DNA of 64,000 nt, from the NCBI GenBank assembly GCA_965178125.1, contig OZ237762.1:558001-622000 (forward strand), read 5' to 3'. The DNA is from Bilabrum cf. latius (Eukaryota > Bigyra: Bicosoecida > Bigyra > Bicosoecida). This document shows positions 1-12,847 of this stretch, in pieces. Position 1 is the stretch's first letter; every line of letters starts with the position of its first letter. A program made the position numbers and the translations under genes. The notes under the pieces are model-generated. The model worked only from the letters and a program-made list of their open reading frames with translations. It searched no databases and was not told the origin of the DNA.

Positions 1-1475
1 CATATTGCTCGCTTGGAGTTACGCCAGCGCACTCTGCTGCGGCCGTGCCAGGCAGGGCTTGGTTGACTCTAGTCGGGCTACTACCGGGCCAACGGTTGCT
101 GCCAGTACTATCGGGGCACAGTCCGGTCGTGCGCGACCAGATGAGTCTACCCAAATTGGAAATTCGCTGCGGAGTTTTGCTTGGTAGTCTTCTCCTACCC
201 GTGGTTCAGACCATCGCAGCACAAATGGCCAGACTATGGGGGAGTCAACACTGGCTTCTGCTAGGGCTTGATCCTTATATTTGGTAAGGCTTGAGGCAGT
301 ATGGACTACGTACCTTGTACAGGGCGTCGTCGGGGTTGAAAACGGTGGGCGATCAAGACGCTGTCGACCTCCAACAGCCGCATCGTAGCCTGTCGTCTAC
401 TGGAGTCGGACCATCGAATTGGCGGCTGCTTACTGTTCTATGTACTCGGACATCAGGATTGAAGCGACGAGGAGCAGAGATGAGCCGTAAGACGAGGCGA
501 GCGGAGGAGGGCAGGTGGAGAGGGACATGAGGGAGACACCGACACAGGGCGATGATAGTGCGGTGTCAACAGGGAGAACACAACGGGATGAAGGGGGCTC
601 CAGGTGCCAGGCACAAGGGAGACGTGAGTGACAGCAAGCTGCATGGCCAGTAGCGCGCATAGGGCCAACAGGCAGGTGGATAGATGGTGCGAATGGCAGG
701 TAGGCCAGGACCTGCAAGTACAAGCTAAGAGGATAGGGCCAAGGTGGCGTTGCAGGGAGCAAAGCACACGGTCCCTAGGGCGGTGAACAGAAACTGGAAA
801 CCATATTGCGAACGAGGCCAGTCGTATGCATTCGGAAAGTGGCGTGTTCAATTGCAGTGAGCTGGAGAAGAACCAGTCGTTTGGGGTGAAGCCCAGTGGG
901 TTCGCTGGACCGGGGGCAAAAATATTTCCTTTCAAGTGTAGGATACGATTCGGTCCGAGAGCAGGGCATGCAATCGAGCGAACCTGGACACATGCTATCT
1001 CCTTTGTTGGTGAGGCCAACAAGATCTCAAAGATTGAGGTCGCGCGTTGGGCGCAGGACCCGCTCGAGGTGTAGGCTCAGATGCGACTTGGCGACGCGGA
1101 AGAGAGAGAACGGTTGAGGAGGCCAGTCCAGTGAGGTACGAGCAGGAGCGGTGGCTAGGGGTGACGGTAGGGTCATCTGGTTGATCGGATGGATACGGCA
1201 TTAGGGATAGGAGGCACAGGCCAGGCAGGTAGACATGAGGGTGTTTGGGTGACGAGTGAATCGGATCTCAGGATCGGATCGCCCGATCACACCCGGACGT
1301 GGATGAGGAAGTTGGGAGGTCACCAATAGATTTGAGCGGCAATCGATACGCGTGCTCTTCGGGCGCTGAGGGGCAGCACTGGCAAGTTTTTTTTCTAGGT
1401 ACCTTTTGCTCGAACCATGGATCCAAGTATAGCACCGCAGCAGCGCACATCCGGATAGCGCGCACCCTGACACGA
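1..1475. other. No gene recognised
   Basis: I see no recognisable protein family in any frame here, even when TAG is read as sense. The open frames are short and look like chance frames in GC-balanced DNA. The segment lies downstream of the kinase stop codon and probably holds its 3' UTR plus intergenic sequence. Confidence 0.5.
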
Positions 1476-4400
1476 TTACGCCTCGCTCCCAAGCGATCGC
1501 ACCAGTGCCTGCATCAGATCGGTCGGAGCCACCGCCAGCCTGGGCCGGAACTCTGTGTCCACAATGTACAGCCGCTGCGCCTTGAGTCTCACAAAACCCT
1601 TCGCCACCGCCAAGAGACTGTCCGAGAGCCTGCACCTCCCCGCCAGCCAGCGCCTCTTTGTGCTGCGCTTCTGGCCCCTTTGCAGCACGCTCGCCATGCG
1701 GTTTACCTGGCCACTCGTCACACTCCCATGCACGCCCTCATGCATGGTGCGGACTCTGCTCCTGGGACTGCCACCGCCGCCGGGGGAGCTTGCATCGCTC
1801 ACCGAATCGTACTCGAGACCTTGGGGGTCCTGCCCCGGGCCTCTCCCAGCTTTCGATGATACCGCGCCTGCGCCCGCCCTTGTCTCCGCATCCCTCTTCG
1901 GCGTTGCAAGAAACTCGCCTGCTCCATCGGCGGTTGCACTCGCCCGAGTGCTCCGCATGCCCTTGCCGGCGTCCTCAGGCAATCTCTGGGCGAATGGCAG
2001 GCTGTGGGGATCGAACTCGCGATCATTGATCCCGAAGTACTGCGCGATGGGCATCCTGAGCCTGGCCAGGTCCTCTTCGCCCTTCACGCACGTCGCACTC
2101 AAGGTGGCACGGAGCCTTCCTCGGCTGTCGACCACCACCAGCTCCGGTCGTTTCTCGTTGTGCAGTCGATTTATCCCTTCAAGCACAGAGCTGTCGAGCC
2201 CTATGGTCGCTACAAGCGACGCCGATTTCTCCACGTCGATCACCTCAGATACGGGCAGCCGACCCACGTCGTACCAAGCAGCCCAATTGCCCACTAGTGC
2301 CTTGAGCACTGCGCTGAGAGTCAGCATCGCCACCGCAAAGCCGTCATCGTTGACGACTAGGATTCTCCTGTGGCCCTGCGCCAGCACCTGCACAGCGGTG
2401 GGAAGGCTTGCCGACCGAGCCACTGCCAGCACTGGCGACTTGCCGCTGAAGTTGATCACAGACTTAGCAGTCACGTCGCAGACAATTCGCTTGATCTCCG
2501 CCGATGCATCGTGCGCCTTCTCCATCCTAGCGGTCCCGAGGACTCGCGTGTCGGACCGACGAGGCAGCGAGGATGACGCAGAGGATCTGATGGATGATTC
2601 AGCAGCTTCGGGCTAACCCGCAGCAGCAGCTTGCTCTTCTAGACCTGGGGACTCCTTCCGCCCATCATGGTTGACTTGATGCTCAGCAGGCGGCCCTAGA
2701 TCTGCACCACCGCTCGCACCTATTCTTGCTCCTGTGCTCTCGCCTGTGGCTCCAGTGGGCCCTTCAGTGGGGCACCCATCCTCCTCGCCACCCTTGCTGC
2801 TGCCAGCATGCTCCACCATCGTGCCGGTGCTGCTCCCAGCCGTCCCTGCCCTGGCCAACTCGAGGCTGCCTGGTGCCCCACTACTCGTCACACCCTCCGC
2901 GACACCGCGTAGGCTGCTGGCCAGCGAAGTGCTTCCATTGCCCTGGCCCCTTGCAGCGGAGCCACTGTTTTCCAAAGCGCTTTGAACCCTGTGCCGGTAC
3001 TGCAGCGTGGCGGACTAACTCAAGAGATCCATGTTGGCGGCCTGCAGCTGCTTGATCACGTACATGACGATGTCGATGGCAGATGCCATGCCAACCACCT
3101 TGCACACTCGTGGCGTGTCATAAAGCTGGATCAGCTTTCTCTGGGGCGTCCTTCTGTGGATCAGCCTCGGGTTGGTCCACCGCAGGTACACCGGCCGGCC
3201 CTCCAGCATGACTCGGACCTTGGTCCCGGCTCTTCGCTTGCGACCAGCATCTCCTCGTCGGGCCCCGGAGCCGACAGGCAGGATGCCACCGTTGCCAGAT
3301 GGTGAACATATACCTGCCCCACTACTTGCATCAGCATACCCTGGTCGTGGATCTAGTCTAGCACCTGGCCCCACGCTCTCTTCATCTTCCTCTGCTCCTC
3401 CCATAGCCTTCTGCGATCTGCCGTCAACCGCCGCCATGGCTGCACCCCCCGGGAGCTCCAACAGCCCGGCGACTGGGTGCCTGCTCTAGGCTGCAGAAAC
3501 ATGCGCCCCTGGATCACTCTCCATCTCTGATGCATCGGACGCAGACAGTGAGCAGTCGGACTCTCCCCCACCCGCTCCCCTCCCATCGTCCAGGTCGCTC
3601 AGAGGGTCCTCCTCCTCAGGGCCCACAATCCTCTCACGCTCCGAATACACGGGACAGCTCACCACGTGCTTGTCTGACAGCAACGCAAGCATCTCGCCCA
3701 GCTTGTCTCCCGTGCGAAAGAAGGCGATGCCGGTCGGTGACCAGTCGCTCCCGATGACCGTGTCAACACGCATGAGGCTCCAATGGCACATTGGGCTGGA
3801 AATGGCCAGGACGAGCTTGTCTCGCCTTCGCGCCATCCTCGTGTGCCGGTCTACGGATGGAGTCAGGCACCCATTGAGCACCTGGCTCGTCTTGCAGATG
3901 TTGAATCGCCGCGAAATCTGCTGGGCCCTGGACTCGTACAGGGCGAGCGTGCTCTGGCCGGGGAACTCCTCGCCCTCGATTCCTTGCAGCTCGCTCCTGA
4001 CCGCCTGTATCTTGGCAGCGAGCACCTGCTGTATCTGAAGCAGCTGCACGTCATCCGGGATCACCCTGTCGCCGTGCGTTTCGAGCAACTCTACGATGTC
4101 TGCCATCCTCGGACGGTTGCTTGCCCGCGGCGCCCAGCACCGGGTCAGCAGCCCAACGAGCACCGGCGGCATGTTCTCGCACACAATGGGCCGGTACCCT
4201 TGCATGACGCGGTCGGCAATTTCCCTGTCGGTCAGGCTAAGTATCTCTGTAAATGGCAAAACTCGAGCAATCGCTTCCCACAGCATCACGCCAAAGGCAT
4301 ACGTGTCGACCGCCGTGGCAAACTCTGTGCTGACAGACCCGCGGTGTTGCTCCGGAGCCATATAGAACATAGTCCCTGTGCTGTACCCACCCTCATCCTT

Positions 4401-6603
4401 GTCTTCATCTACAAATGCATTGCTAAGCCCGAAATCGGACAGTACCCCCCCGAATGATCGGTTGATCAGCACGTTGGCAGGCTTGATGTCGCGATGCACG
4501 TAACCGTGTGTGTGAGTGAACAAGAGACCCTTCGCCACGTCAAGAAATACCCGACGAAGACGAGCAGCTGAGTACAGCTCGCCCTGGGATGTTCGGCTCC
4601 GACTAGAGGCAGCCGAGCTCGACGAGGACGGCGACGGCAACGCAACAGCTGCAGCTGATGCGCCTGCTGCTGCCCGCCCCCTACTATCTAGAACAAGCGA
4701 GGCAGGTCCATCCTTGCTGGCAAGCCGACTGCGCAAGCTGGCAATCCCGCCTGCAGCTGCGCCTCCATGCCTCCCTTCGTGCACTAGCTTGAACAGCGAC
4801 ATGGGGTAGTGCTCCATGACGATCATCATGCGACTCGACTTGCGCTCCTGGCATATCCCGAGCAGCCTCGCGATCTGCGGGAAAGGAAGTGAGGCCATGA
4901 CGTTCACCTCGGAGACGAACTCGTCAAGGTCCATTTCGTCCGCAAGGTTCGAGAGAATCTCCTTAATCGCCACAGTGGACTTTGCGTACTTGCCTTCGTA
5001 CACGAAGCCACAGCCGCCCCTTCCGATCCTGCGTGTCTTGGTAAGCATGTTACGGGGTATCACCACGATGCTGTGGTGCAGCCGAGATAGGCTCTTCTGC
5101 ACTGACTTCTTCTCCGCTAAGGTCAGCTGGGCATCCCGAATATGCCGCCTCCAGAGCTTGCTGACCTCAGGAGCCGAGGTGATGGTAGGCGGCGGGGGAA
5201 GCGGGTCGATCTGAAGGCTCGAGCTTTGTGGAGGCCCAAAACCTGAATCGTTACTGCCGTTGTCACTTATTTTCTGGTCAGCAGCTGGATCCTTGCCTGC
5301 TCCTGACGCCCCTGATGCTGCAGCTGAAGCCCCACCACCATCGCCCTTGCCGCCAGTTGCACCTGCCGCGCTGCTTGTCTTCACCTTTGCTGCAGCCTCT
5401 GCTTGCTTGGCCATTTTTTCTATCGTCCTATTTCTGCGCAACACTGCCAGCTCGTGTAGCTTTTGCTCAATGTACGGCGGCGGTCTGTCCTGACAGTACA
5501 GCCGCAGTGTCTGCCTCTCTCTGCGTCCGTCGATGCCCGCCAGGTCGATTTCCTGGTCGCCCACCACAGACACCTTCAGGCTGTCCAACGGAAACACGGC
5601 CTCTGGCAGGACGATGGGGTGGTACGGCGGTCTATCGCCTTGATGGCCTGGACCTGGCCTGGGTGCAGGTGGCGATGGTATTCCCAAGAAGCCCATGCCG
5701 CCGCCGCCGCTGCCACTGGCTGTGCTGCTGCTATTGCCAGAGAGGGGTCCGGGCATGCCTTCTAGTAGAGCTAGCTGGCGCTATACCTCCGCCGGCGAGG
5801 CGCCCGTCTCCTCGATCTCGGTCCGGAGGGCTGCAAGCTCGCTCAACTTCTTCTTGTGCTTGCGCTCCCAAGCGGCATTGCGAGCGGCTGCTCGCAGCAC
5901 CCAGCGCACATGTACCTCGTGTATGTCGTCCAGCGTGGAAGGAGGGGCGCAACCGCGGGCGATTTTCTCTGCGTCTCTGTGCTTTCGTCGACTGTTTCGG
6001 CTGTATTCTCGTTCCGAATCCATGCTCGCAATGAAGCCACTATCGACACCGGTGGCAGGGTCTGACAAAGACTTGCCACCCGTTGGAATGCCGAGATCCA
6101 TGAATAGGCTGCTTCCACCCGTTTTTCGCGTCCCATCCCTGTTTCTGTGTCCGTGGTCTGCTCGATCCGAATCTACCGTGCTGCTATCAGAACCGGCAGA
6201 AAGCCCCCCTTTCTCAGACACAAAATGGGTACTTGTCACTTGGACGATTGAACCTCTCGCTACTAGCTCATCATCTACCTGTTGGCCCGTTAGCTCGCCA
6301 CCAACTGGTTTCCGCGAGCTTCTTGTTTTGTGCTCGTGTAGACGTCGGACGACGCCGAGGAAACTGTCCGGATTCCAATAAACCAAATGTGTTGGCGTCA
6401 AGCAGAAGACCTTTGGAGACCATCGTAGCAACATAAAACTCTGCGATGGGCAAATAACATGGCACTAATATTGGTGCTGCGTAAATCTTCCTCATCTACC
6501 TACTAAGTAGGACATTAACGTGCAAACACACCTGTTTCCTAAGGATGCCATAGCACATCACCTTCTGATGACGGCTCGGCATGCCTATTCCTTCGGCATG
6601 CAT
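1476..6603 (-). CDS. PH domain / TKL-like protein kinase / CBS-repeat fusion protein
   Basis: About 1678 residues in two exons: 6603-6532 and 6440-1476, with a 91-nt intron (cag|gtgtgt ... cgcag|agt). Joining them yields YGILRKQ-SFMLLRWSPKVF, a good PH-domain start near residues 18-50. The kinase domain (about 490-810) shows a Gly loop GRGGCGFVYEG, VAIK, HRDIKPAN (about 673), DFG (about 693) and MAPEQ, so it should be an active Ser/Thr kinase of TKL type. A Ser/Ala-rich insert of about 60 residues precedes helix E. The C-terminal half has several CBS-like segments (for example around 2525-2050), which in other proteins bind adenylates. Four in-frame TAG codons (5781, 3486, 3015, 2613) connect the pieces in one frame, and the end is TAA. 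ATG 6603 was chosen because it places the PH domain at the N terminus; the frame is open further upstream, so an earlier start is possible. PH suggests a membrane-lipid location (inference). Confidence 0.8.
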
Positions 6604-6723
6604 CTCGCCAAAGCTCAAGATGTCTGCCCACCGCAAGGAGCGGCGCCGCGCACTATACTGTGGTGACCAGTTCCGCAAGTAGCAGCAGAAATCCAGTAGA
6701 CTACGCCCAAAATATTCTTCAGT
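6604..6723. promoter_or_regulatory. Short divergent intergenic region, likely bidirectional promoter
   Basis: About 120 bp separate the ATG of the kinase gene (- strand) from the ATG of the receptor-exchanger gene (+ strand). Both promoters must sit here or inside the genes. I see no convincing TATA box. The limits depend on the chosen start codons. Confidence 0.4.
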
Positions 6724-9700
6724 ATGTCTAATATTCCTTTATGTGCCGCTACCCTTGGTTTCGTACTTGCAACTTTATCGCAAGAAGGGAGGTGCTAGCC
6801 CATAACTGTGCGATACGGCGTGTTGGCTCCATTTGAAGACGGGCCACGACAGTCGTGCTTAGAGGGATATAGTGTGCTCAATGGGGTCCTAGCAAGATCA
6901 TCTGTGGTAGCAAATTGGTCTGTTACTCAGGCTGGAGCCTCTGTGAGTTCGTTGGCTTAATATCTTAATATGGTGCTATCGAGCACTGGTGCTGACGCAT
7001 CCTGATAGTCAATATCTCATGCCTCATTTAGTACTTGATCGTTACCGCCTTTTGAAATATCAGATGACTGCATCTATCACAGGTAGAGGTTGTCGCGCTG
7101 CCGGCCTCGACTCCATTCCAGGCTTGGGCATCTGCAGAGCAGTTCCTGTCAGTGGATCCATGCGCGACGACGCCTGCCAACGGCACATGCAACACGGTCG
7201 TCGGCGGGATCATCGGCGCCGGTACAACGGAAGCCACGGCGCATGTGCAGCTGCTCGCAGCTCGCCACTAGGTGCCACTGATTTCCTACAGCTCGTCAGG
7301 GAGCACCCTCACTCGCGGCATTGGCGGCAACGCGCACGACAGCGCCGACAGCATGCCGTACGCCCGCACGTGCCACTCCGATGCTCTCCTCGCCCACGGC
7401 GTGTGGCGGCTCCTCCGTCACTTCGGCTGGAAGCAGGTGGCCCACCTCCATGAAGAGAGCGAGGCGGGGCGCCTATTCTCGGAGAGCTTGCAGGAGACAA
7501 TCGAGGACGACGGGAACAGCCTCGTGCTCACCTCCATGCTCGGTTTCAAGGATCCCACGGGGCTCTTCGCCGCCTCTGCGTATGATCCAGCCGCAGGTGG
7601 TGGCGAATCATCGGCTTCTTCCTCCTCTTCCCAGTCGTCGTCCTCCTCGGGAGCATCCGTTGACGTGGACTACACGTCGATTGACAAGGCACTGGATGTG
7701 TTAAAGGAGCGGCCGACGCGCGTGGTCGTGCTGTACGCGGCACCGGAGATCGCGGCGGTGGTCATGCGCAGGGCCAAGGCCAAGCACATGATCGGGAGGG
7801 GATGGACCTGGGTGGGCACGGACTGGGTAAGGGAGTACACCTGGAACCACGCCTATGCCAGCGAGGAGGGCAGTGAGGAGAGCGCGATTGATGGCATACT
7901 GGAGGGCGTGGTGGGAGTGGTGCCCGCAGAGTTGGACGTATATGAGAGAAGGCTGCGAGTGGCGTACCCCGCGGTGGACCCCAGCTCCGGCGATGTCGTG
8001 CGCCCGCCCGCGCCGTCCACCGAGGACCCCTCTGGCACGACCGCCGTGAACTTCGACCTGCTCATACCCCCTGGCTCCGCCGGCATGCCCGAGCTGCCGG
8101 CTAGGGCCGCGTGCCCTGCACTGGATGCGTGCCCACCGGAAGGCTGCCTGGTCTCACCCGACGTGTTCCTGCCATTCGCCGAGGAGGCAGCTGACGCGCT
8201 CGTAGTCTCTGCAGCAAGCCTGCTCTCCAGTCCGTACGATCGGTCGGCCTCGCCGTGCCCCAGCGCCGTTGGGCCCCTCGGCGTGGGACACCCCGCACAG
8301 GACGGCGTCAACGCCCGTGTGTGCCCTGCAGACGTTGTCAGGCGCATGAGAGATGGTACCCTGTCGGAGCAGCCGGCACCCGAGAACACGGTGATCGCCA
8401 GGTTTATGCAGGACGGAGAGAGAGCCAATGTCCCACTGCACGTCGTCAACGTGGACAAGCAGCGCCCGAGGCTTGTCGCCACGTGGCGCAGCGACTACGA
8501 TCCCAGCGTACCGAGAAGCGAGCAGCCAGACGTGCGTTTCTTCGACGGCGACTGGAAGTTCACCGCCGACGTGGTGTGGCCCGGTGGCACCACCGACATC
8601 CCATCGGACCGGGCGATCGAAAGCGAGAGCAGCGCAGCGGTGATCGTGGCAGTCTTCCTCGCCGGGATTGTGCTCTCGCTGATCGTCGGCAGGTTCGGAC
8701 AGGAGCTGACGGGTGCCCTGGTACCAGCCAGTGGAATCACCATCCTGATCGGCCTGGCCTTTGGCGGTGTCCTGCGCGCCATCAGCGACGAAGAGATCTC
8801 CCAGCTCGCCACCTTCAACGAGAGGCTCTTCCTGCTCGCCTTCCTCCCGATCATCATCTTCCAGAGCGGGTACGCGCTGGACAAGTACCCCTTCTTCGAC
8901 CAGATTGCCTCCATCCTCAGCTTTGCATTCGTGGGAACCATCCTGTCCACGTTCGTTGTGGGCGGGGCGCTCTACGAGCTGGGCACGGCAGGGTACGTGA
9001 TGCGGTTGAGCTTCGAGGAGGCGCTTGCATTTGCCTCGCTGATCTCCGCAGTGGACCCAGTGGCCACCCTGGCTGTGTTCGAGCACCTCCGAGTAGACAG
9101 CTTCCTGCACTCGCTCGTGTACGGGGAAGCGGTGCTGAACGATGCCGTGGCGGTGGTGCTCTTCCGCATGTTTACGACTTTCATGCAGAGAGAGGCCACT
9201 GGCGAGGTCATCGGGGAGCAGGTGGGCATGTTCGTACTCGTGTTTTTCGCCTCTGTATTCATCGGGGTGGCATTCGGCGTGCTCTCCACTTGGGTGTTCT
9301 GGTGCGTGCGAATCTACGGAGGCGGGTACCTGACCGAGGACCCCAGCCGGCGAGGTGTGGACGAGCAGGCGCAGAGGAGGGGCGAGGAGGAGCGGTGGGG
9401 GCCCGTTGAAGTGATCACTGTCCCGGCAGCCCACCCGACGGGACGTGGCGGCATGGATGACATGGTCGCGGCTACTGCGGCCGCGGTCGACGCCGCTACA
9501 GGTGCAGGTGCTGCCTCAGCTGCCGGCGACGGCGCGGCAGCCGTGAGTGCAGACGACATCGCATTGGCACAGGCCTAGGGTGAGGCTGCAGGGCCAGGCG
9601 AGAACCCGCTGCGGACTGTGCCCTCGACCCACGACAGGGAGTGCTTCGGGTGCGTAGCGGGATGGCGCTGCAGGCAAGAGGACGCCAACGGGACAGTGCA

Positions 9701-10709
9701 AACGCTGCTGGTACTTCTTCTGTCCTTTGCGGCTTTCGCGCTCGCCGAATCGGTTGAGATGAGCGGGATTGTGGCGTCGCTGTTTGCCGGCATCACCGCC
9801 AACCACATGACCTGGCGGGTCCTGAGTCCTGCTGGTCGCAAGACATCTGGTGCGGTGTTTCGGATGCTTGCCAATGCGGCAGAGACTGCGGTGTTCTTCC
9901 AGGTCGGTGCCAACATCCCTCTGCTGGGAGGCAGCGCCGGTGCACCATTCATCATCGCCACGATCGCGCTGTGCCTGGGGGCCCGTGCCCTCCACGTGTT
10001 TCCGCTCACCCTCATGCTGAATTGCTGCCGCAAGAAGCCCATCAAATGGTCCCACAGCATGGTGATCTGGCACAGTGGCCTTCGTGGCGCGATCGCGTAT
10101 GCCACCTGCCTGCTCTTCCCCTCCCAGCACCGCGAGGAGATCGTCGTGGCGACCTCATGGACGATCCTGTTCACCATCTTCGTGCTGGGTGGGAGCACCA
10201 AGCCGCTTTTGGACTGCCTCGGGGTGGACCGCGAGGACAACAAAAAGATGCAGCAGCAAGCGTCCAACGCTGTCTCCGGAAAGCTCACGGCAGGCAGCAG
10301 CGGCGGCGGTTCTAACGAGTCCGGCTCTGACGACGTCCGGACGCGGCAGGGCAGGCAGGCCATGGCAGCCGGGATGCGGAAGCAGTCCTGGTTCATGGAT
10401 GTGATCGCACGCGTGGACGCGTGGTTGCGCGAAGCGATGCTTCCCGGGAAGGTGCCTGGGGCGCTCCGGCAGGGCGATGAGGCAGCGAGGGAGGCAGCGG
10501 AGGAGGCAGGTAGGTGCGGGCCCGCTGCGTGCTGCGTGAGCAGCGGCGGCGGCGGCGGCGGTGGTCCTGGCGGTGCGGGTGGCTTTGCAGGCATGGAGGA
10601 CGATGTGGAGGAAGAGAGGGACGGTGCGGCTGGGTCGCGGGGCAGCAGGGCCAGAGGTGGAAGGCGGCAGGAGAACAGGACGGAGGTTGGCGATGTGGAG
10701 ATGACTTGA
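6724..10709 (+). CDS. Periplasmic-binding/ANF-receptor-like domain fused to CPA1 Na+/H+ exchanger
   Basis: About 1281 residues. Exon 1 is 6724-6942 and exon 2 is 7083-10709; the 140-nt intron runs gtgagt...atcacag in phase 0. The N terminus looks like a signal peptide (MSNIPLCAATLGFVLATLSQ). A type-1 periplasmic-binding fold follows: RYGVLAPFEDG, then VGGIIGAGTTEATAHVQLLA, VPLISYSSSG and HFGWKQVA. It ends with VWPGGTTDIPSDR, typical of protist receptor ectodomains. From about residue 590 there are many TM segments of the Na+/H+ exchanger family: SAVDPVATLAVFE, GEAVLNDA (about 754), AESVEMSG and GLRGAIA (about 1072). A cytosolic loop of about 110 residues interrupts the TM core, and the tail is Gly/charge rich. 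TAG codons at 6796, 7269 and 9576 are in frame; the stop is TGA. It is probably a plasma-membrane exchanger gated by an extracellular ligand (inference). I know of no described protein with this fusion. Confidence 0.85.
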
Positions 10710-10834
10710 TCTTGCATATGGATTCTACGATGCAGATCCAATCGACTGGTGCCGTACTGTGCAGTGCAAAGAGTCTCCAGTTCATTCCCTCTCCAGTTCA
10801 TTCACTCACCAACCAACCGACCCTGGCAGGGGGA

Positions 10835-12043
10835 TCAGCGATCAACTCCGCCGTCAGGCCGCACCTCCACTTGCTCTGGCGCGCCGCTCCCTTCGGCTGG
10901 ATTGATGACACTGCTGCCAGCAATCGTGGCAGCAGCGGACTTGCCATCGCTACCCGGAGCCAAACTCGCACCTGCCTCCAGGCTCTGCTTTTCTTCCTTT
11001 TCCTACTGCATAATGCCGTTGTCCCTTCCTGGATTGCCAGTAGGACCAGCCCCGTCCCCGTCCCCGCCTACGCCCCGCTGCACTTCATCAATGGCCAACA
11101 AGAGCCAGGCAGGCAGCTCGACGCTGGCAGTGCCAGGAGCGCCTGTGTCGCTGCTGTTGCCAGCTTTAGCATCTGCATCAGCCTATTTCACGTCTCCGTG
11201 CGTGCTCCACAGCGGTCTAGCAACCGTCCCATCCCGCTCATCCCTTCTCATTCGAAGCTCTTTGGAGGCAATGAGGTGGGCAGCTCCCATTCCGCCTACA
11301 GAACGATCGGCAGGAGCATTGAAGTCGGCACCCCTCGTGCGAAATTCCTCGAGCAGTGAGATGCACGCAGGTCTTCGTGCGCAATCTATCGGGGTGAGGT
11401 GTGCAGCGGTTTCACCTGCGCGGTTTTTTGCGGCCGGGTTTGCACCTAATCTCAGAAGCTCATCCGCGGCTTCAAATGCCCCTAAATCCATGGCAAAGTG
11501 AAGAGGGGTATCACCATCATTTCCTTGAGCCGTTGGGCTGGCCCCTGCGCCAACAAGCAATGCAATCACGGTCCTATTATTAGTTGATGTTGCCCAGTGG
11601 ATTGGCTGCGAACCCGCAGAGTTTGTCACACCAGCCGAGAATGCCCCAGACTCCAAGAGCAGCATAATTACTTTGATGTTGCCTCCCTTTGCAGCCCAAT
11701 GCATAGCATTGTTACCGTGCCGGTCCGATAGCTCGCTGCACCCTACCAAATCATCGGCAAGGAACTCCCTAACGCGGTCCTCGTGCCCTTTGTAGCACGC
11801 ATACAAGAATTGTTGGTCTGTTGAAAGTACACCAGCAATCTCTACAGCAATAACAATCGCGATAAGTAAGGATGCGCACAGCCAAATACACGAGCAAGAC
11901 CGCAGCGCTCCATCCGCCCCATCAGTGCTTGTTTGCCTCTCCTTGCTATCCTGAGGTAACTTGGAGGAAGTCGTGTACTTGTCATCGTCTTCAAGAAAGT
12001 CATTAGTCATGGCTATTTGTTGGTCATGGCGTGCGGCTGGCAA
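10835..12043 (-). CDS. Single-TM ankyrin-repeat protein
   Basis: 402 codons ending in TGA, with in-frame TAG at 11183 and 11003. A polar N terminus of about 45 residues is followed by one hydrophobic segment (CIWLCASLLIAIVIAVEIAG), probably a signal anchor. About five ankyrin repeats come next; the clearest carry NAMHWAAKGGN, QPIHWATSTNN and TPLHFAMDLGA. The C-terminal third is low-complexity, Gly/Ala/Asp rich, and is reached only by reading TAG as sense. The gene converges with the exchanger gene, leaving 125 bp between the stops. The ATG at 12043 is used; a second ATG 33 nt downstream is also plausible. Function unknown; ankyrin repeats bind proteins. Confidence 0.75.
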
Positions 12044-12287
12044 GATCTTTGAGCCGGCGGCTCGTCACGCTGCGCCTCTCAGGCCGGGCTGTGCAGTCAC
12101 GGTGGGGTGTGCGCGCATGCCTTTCTAGCCTGCGTGCCTTCCAATACGCTGCCTTTCCCGTAGCGACGCGCCACAGTACTCGATGACTCAATCGCTGCAA
12201 CAAGAGATAGGCGTGGTAGTATTGGCACAGGGAGAGAGTCTCGTTTTAGTCATTGCAACACTTGAGAAATCGCGCCCACTCGCGCGA

Positions 12288-12847
12288 TCAGCCCTCCTCG
12301 TCCGGCTCGGCCACCTTGTAGTCCTTCTTCGCCTTGGCAGCGTACGCATCGAAATCCTTCTCGCACTCCCCGTGCGCATCCGGATTCATTGGGCTGCCCA
12401 TGTTGGGCTCCGCAAACAGGCCCCGGATGAAGTTCGCCATGTTGATCATTGAGCAAGATGGCGCCCACTTGAGCTCCTCGGTGCACACCTGCCCGCTCTT
12501 GGACACGTTGGGGTGGTACGGGACCATCTTGAAGAGGCACTCGGGCTGCTTGAAGGGGTACTCCTTCGGCAAAGTCACGTCCACATCGACGCTGCGTCCC
12601 TTGAACGGGCTGTCGTACTCCTTGCCGGCCACCTTCATCTTGTCCTGCAAATTCATACTTAACCACGACACAAACGAAATGCAACTGCAGCAGCTGAGGA
12701 AAACCACTCATATGTAGATGACAAGTGTTAGGCTCTCACGGGAAGAGCAACATGCAGCACCAGCTGGTGCGCATCATCGCCAGCCACATCAATGGTGCAT
12801 CCATTTGTTCTGGTCTTATATACGGGGGCCTTCCACATCCTGGCCTC
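12288..12847 (-). CDS. Ubiquitin-conjugating (E2) enzyme, copy A, 5' incomplete
   Basis: Two exons are clear: 12847-12740 (36 codons) and 12644-12288 (118 codons plus TGA), with an intron gtgaga...tttgcag. The protein has the E2 core: PKEYPFKQPE, then YHPNV and SGQVCTEELKW, where the Cys is the expected catalytic residue, followed by AEPNMGSPMN. It should accept ubiquitin or a ubiquitin-like protein from an E1 in the cytosol or nucleus. A splice acceptor (ctcttgcag) precedes the first exon listed, so at least one N-terminal exon lies upstream between about 12.85 and 13.2 kb; I could not fix it. The gene is a paralogue of the one at 21675-22241, with identical exon lengths. It has no in-frame TAG. 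Confidence 0.8.

Noticed and set aside
1-1475. Minus-strand frame of 189 codons at 453-1022
   Set aside because: Ser/Pro/Leu-rich composition, no motif and no supporting context; treated as chance.
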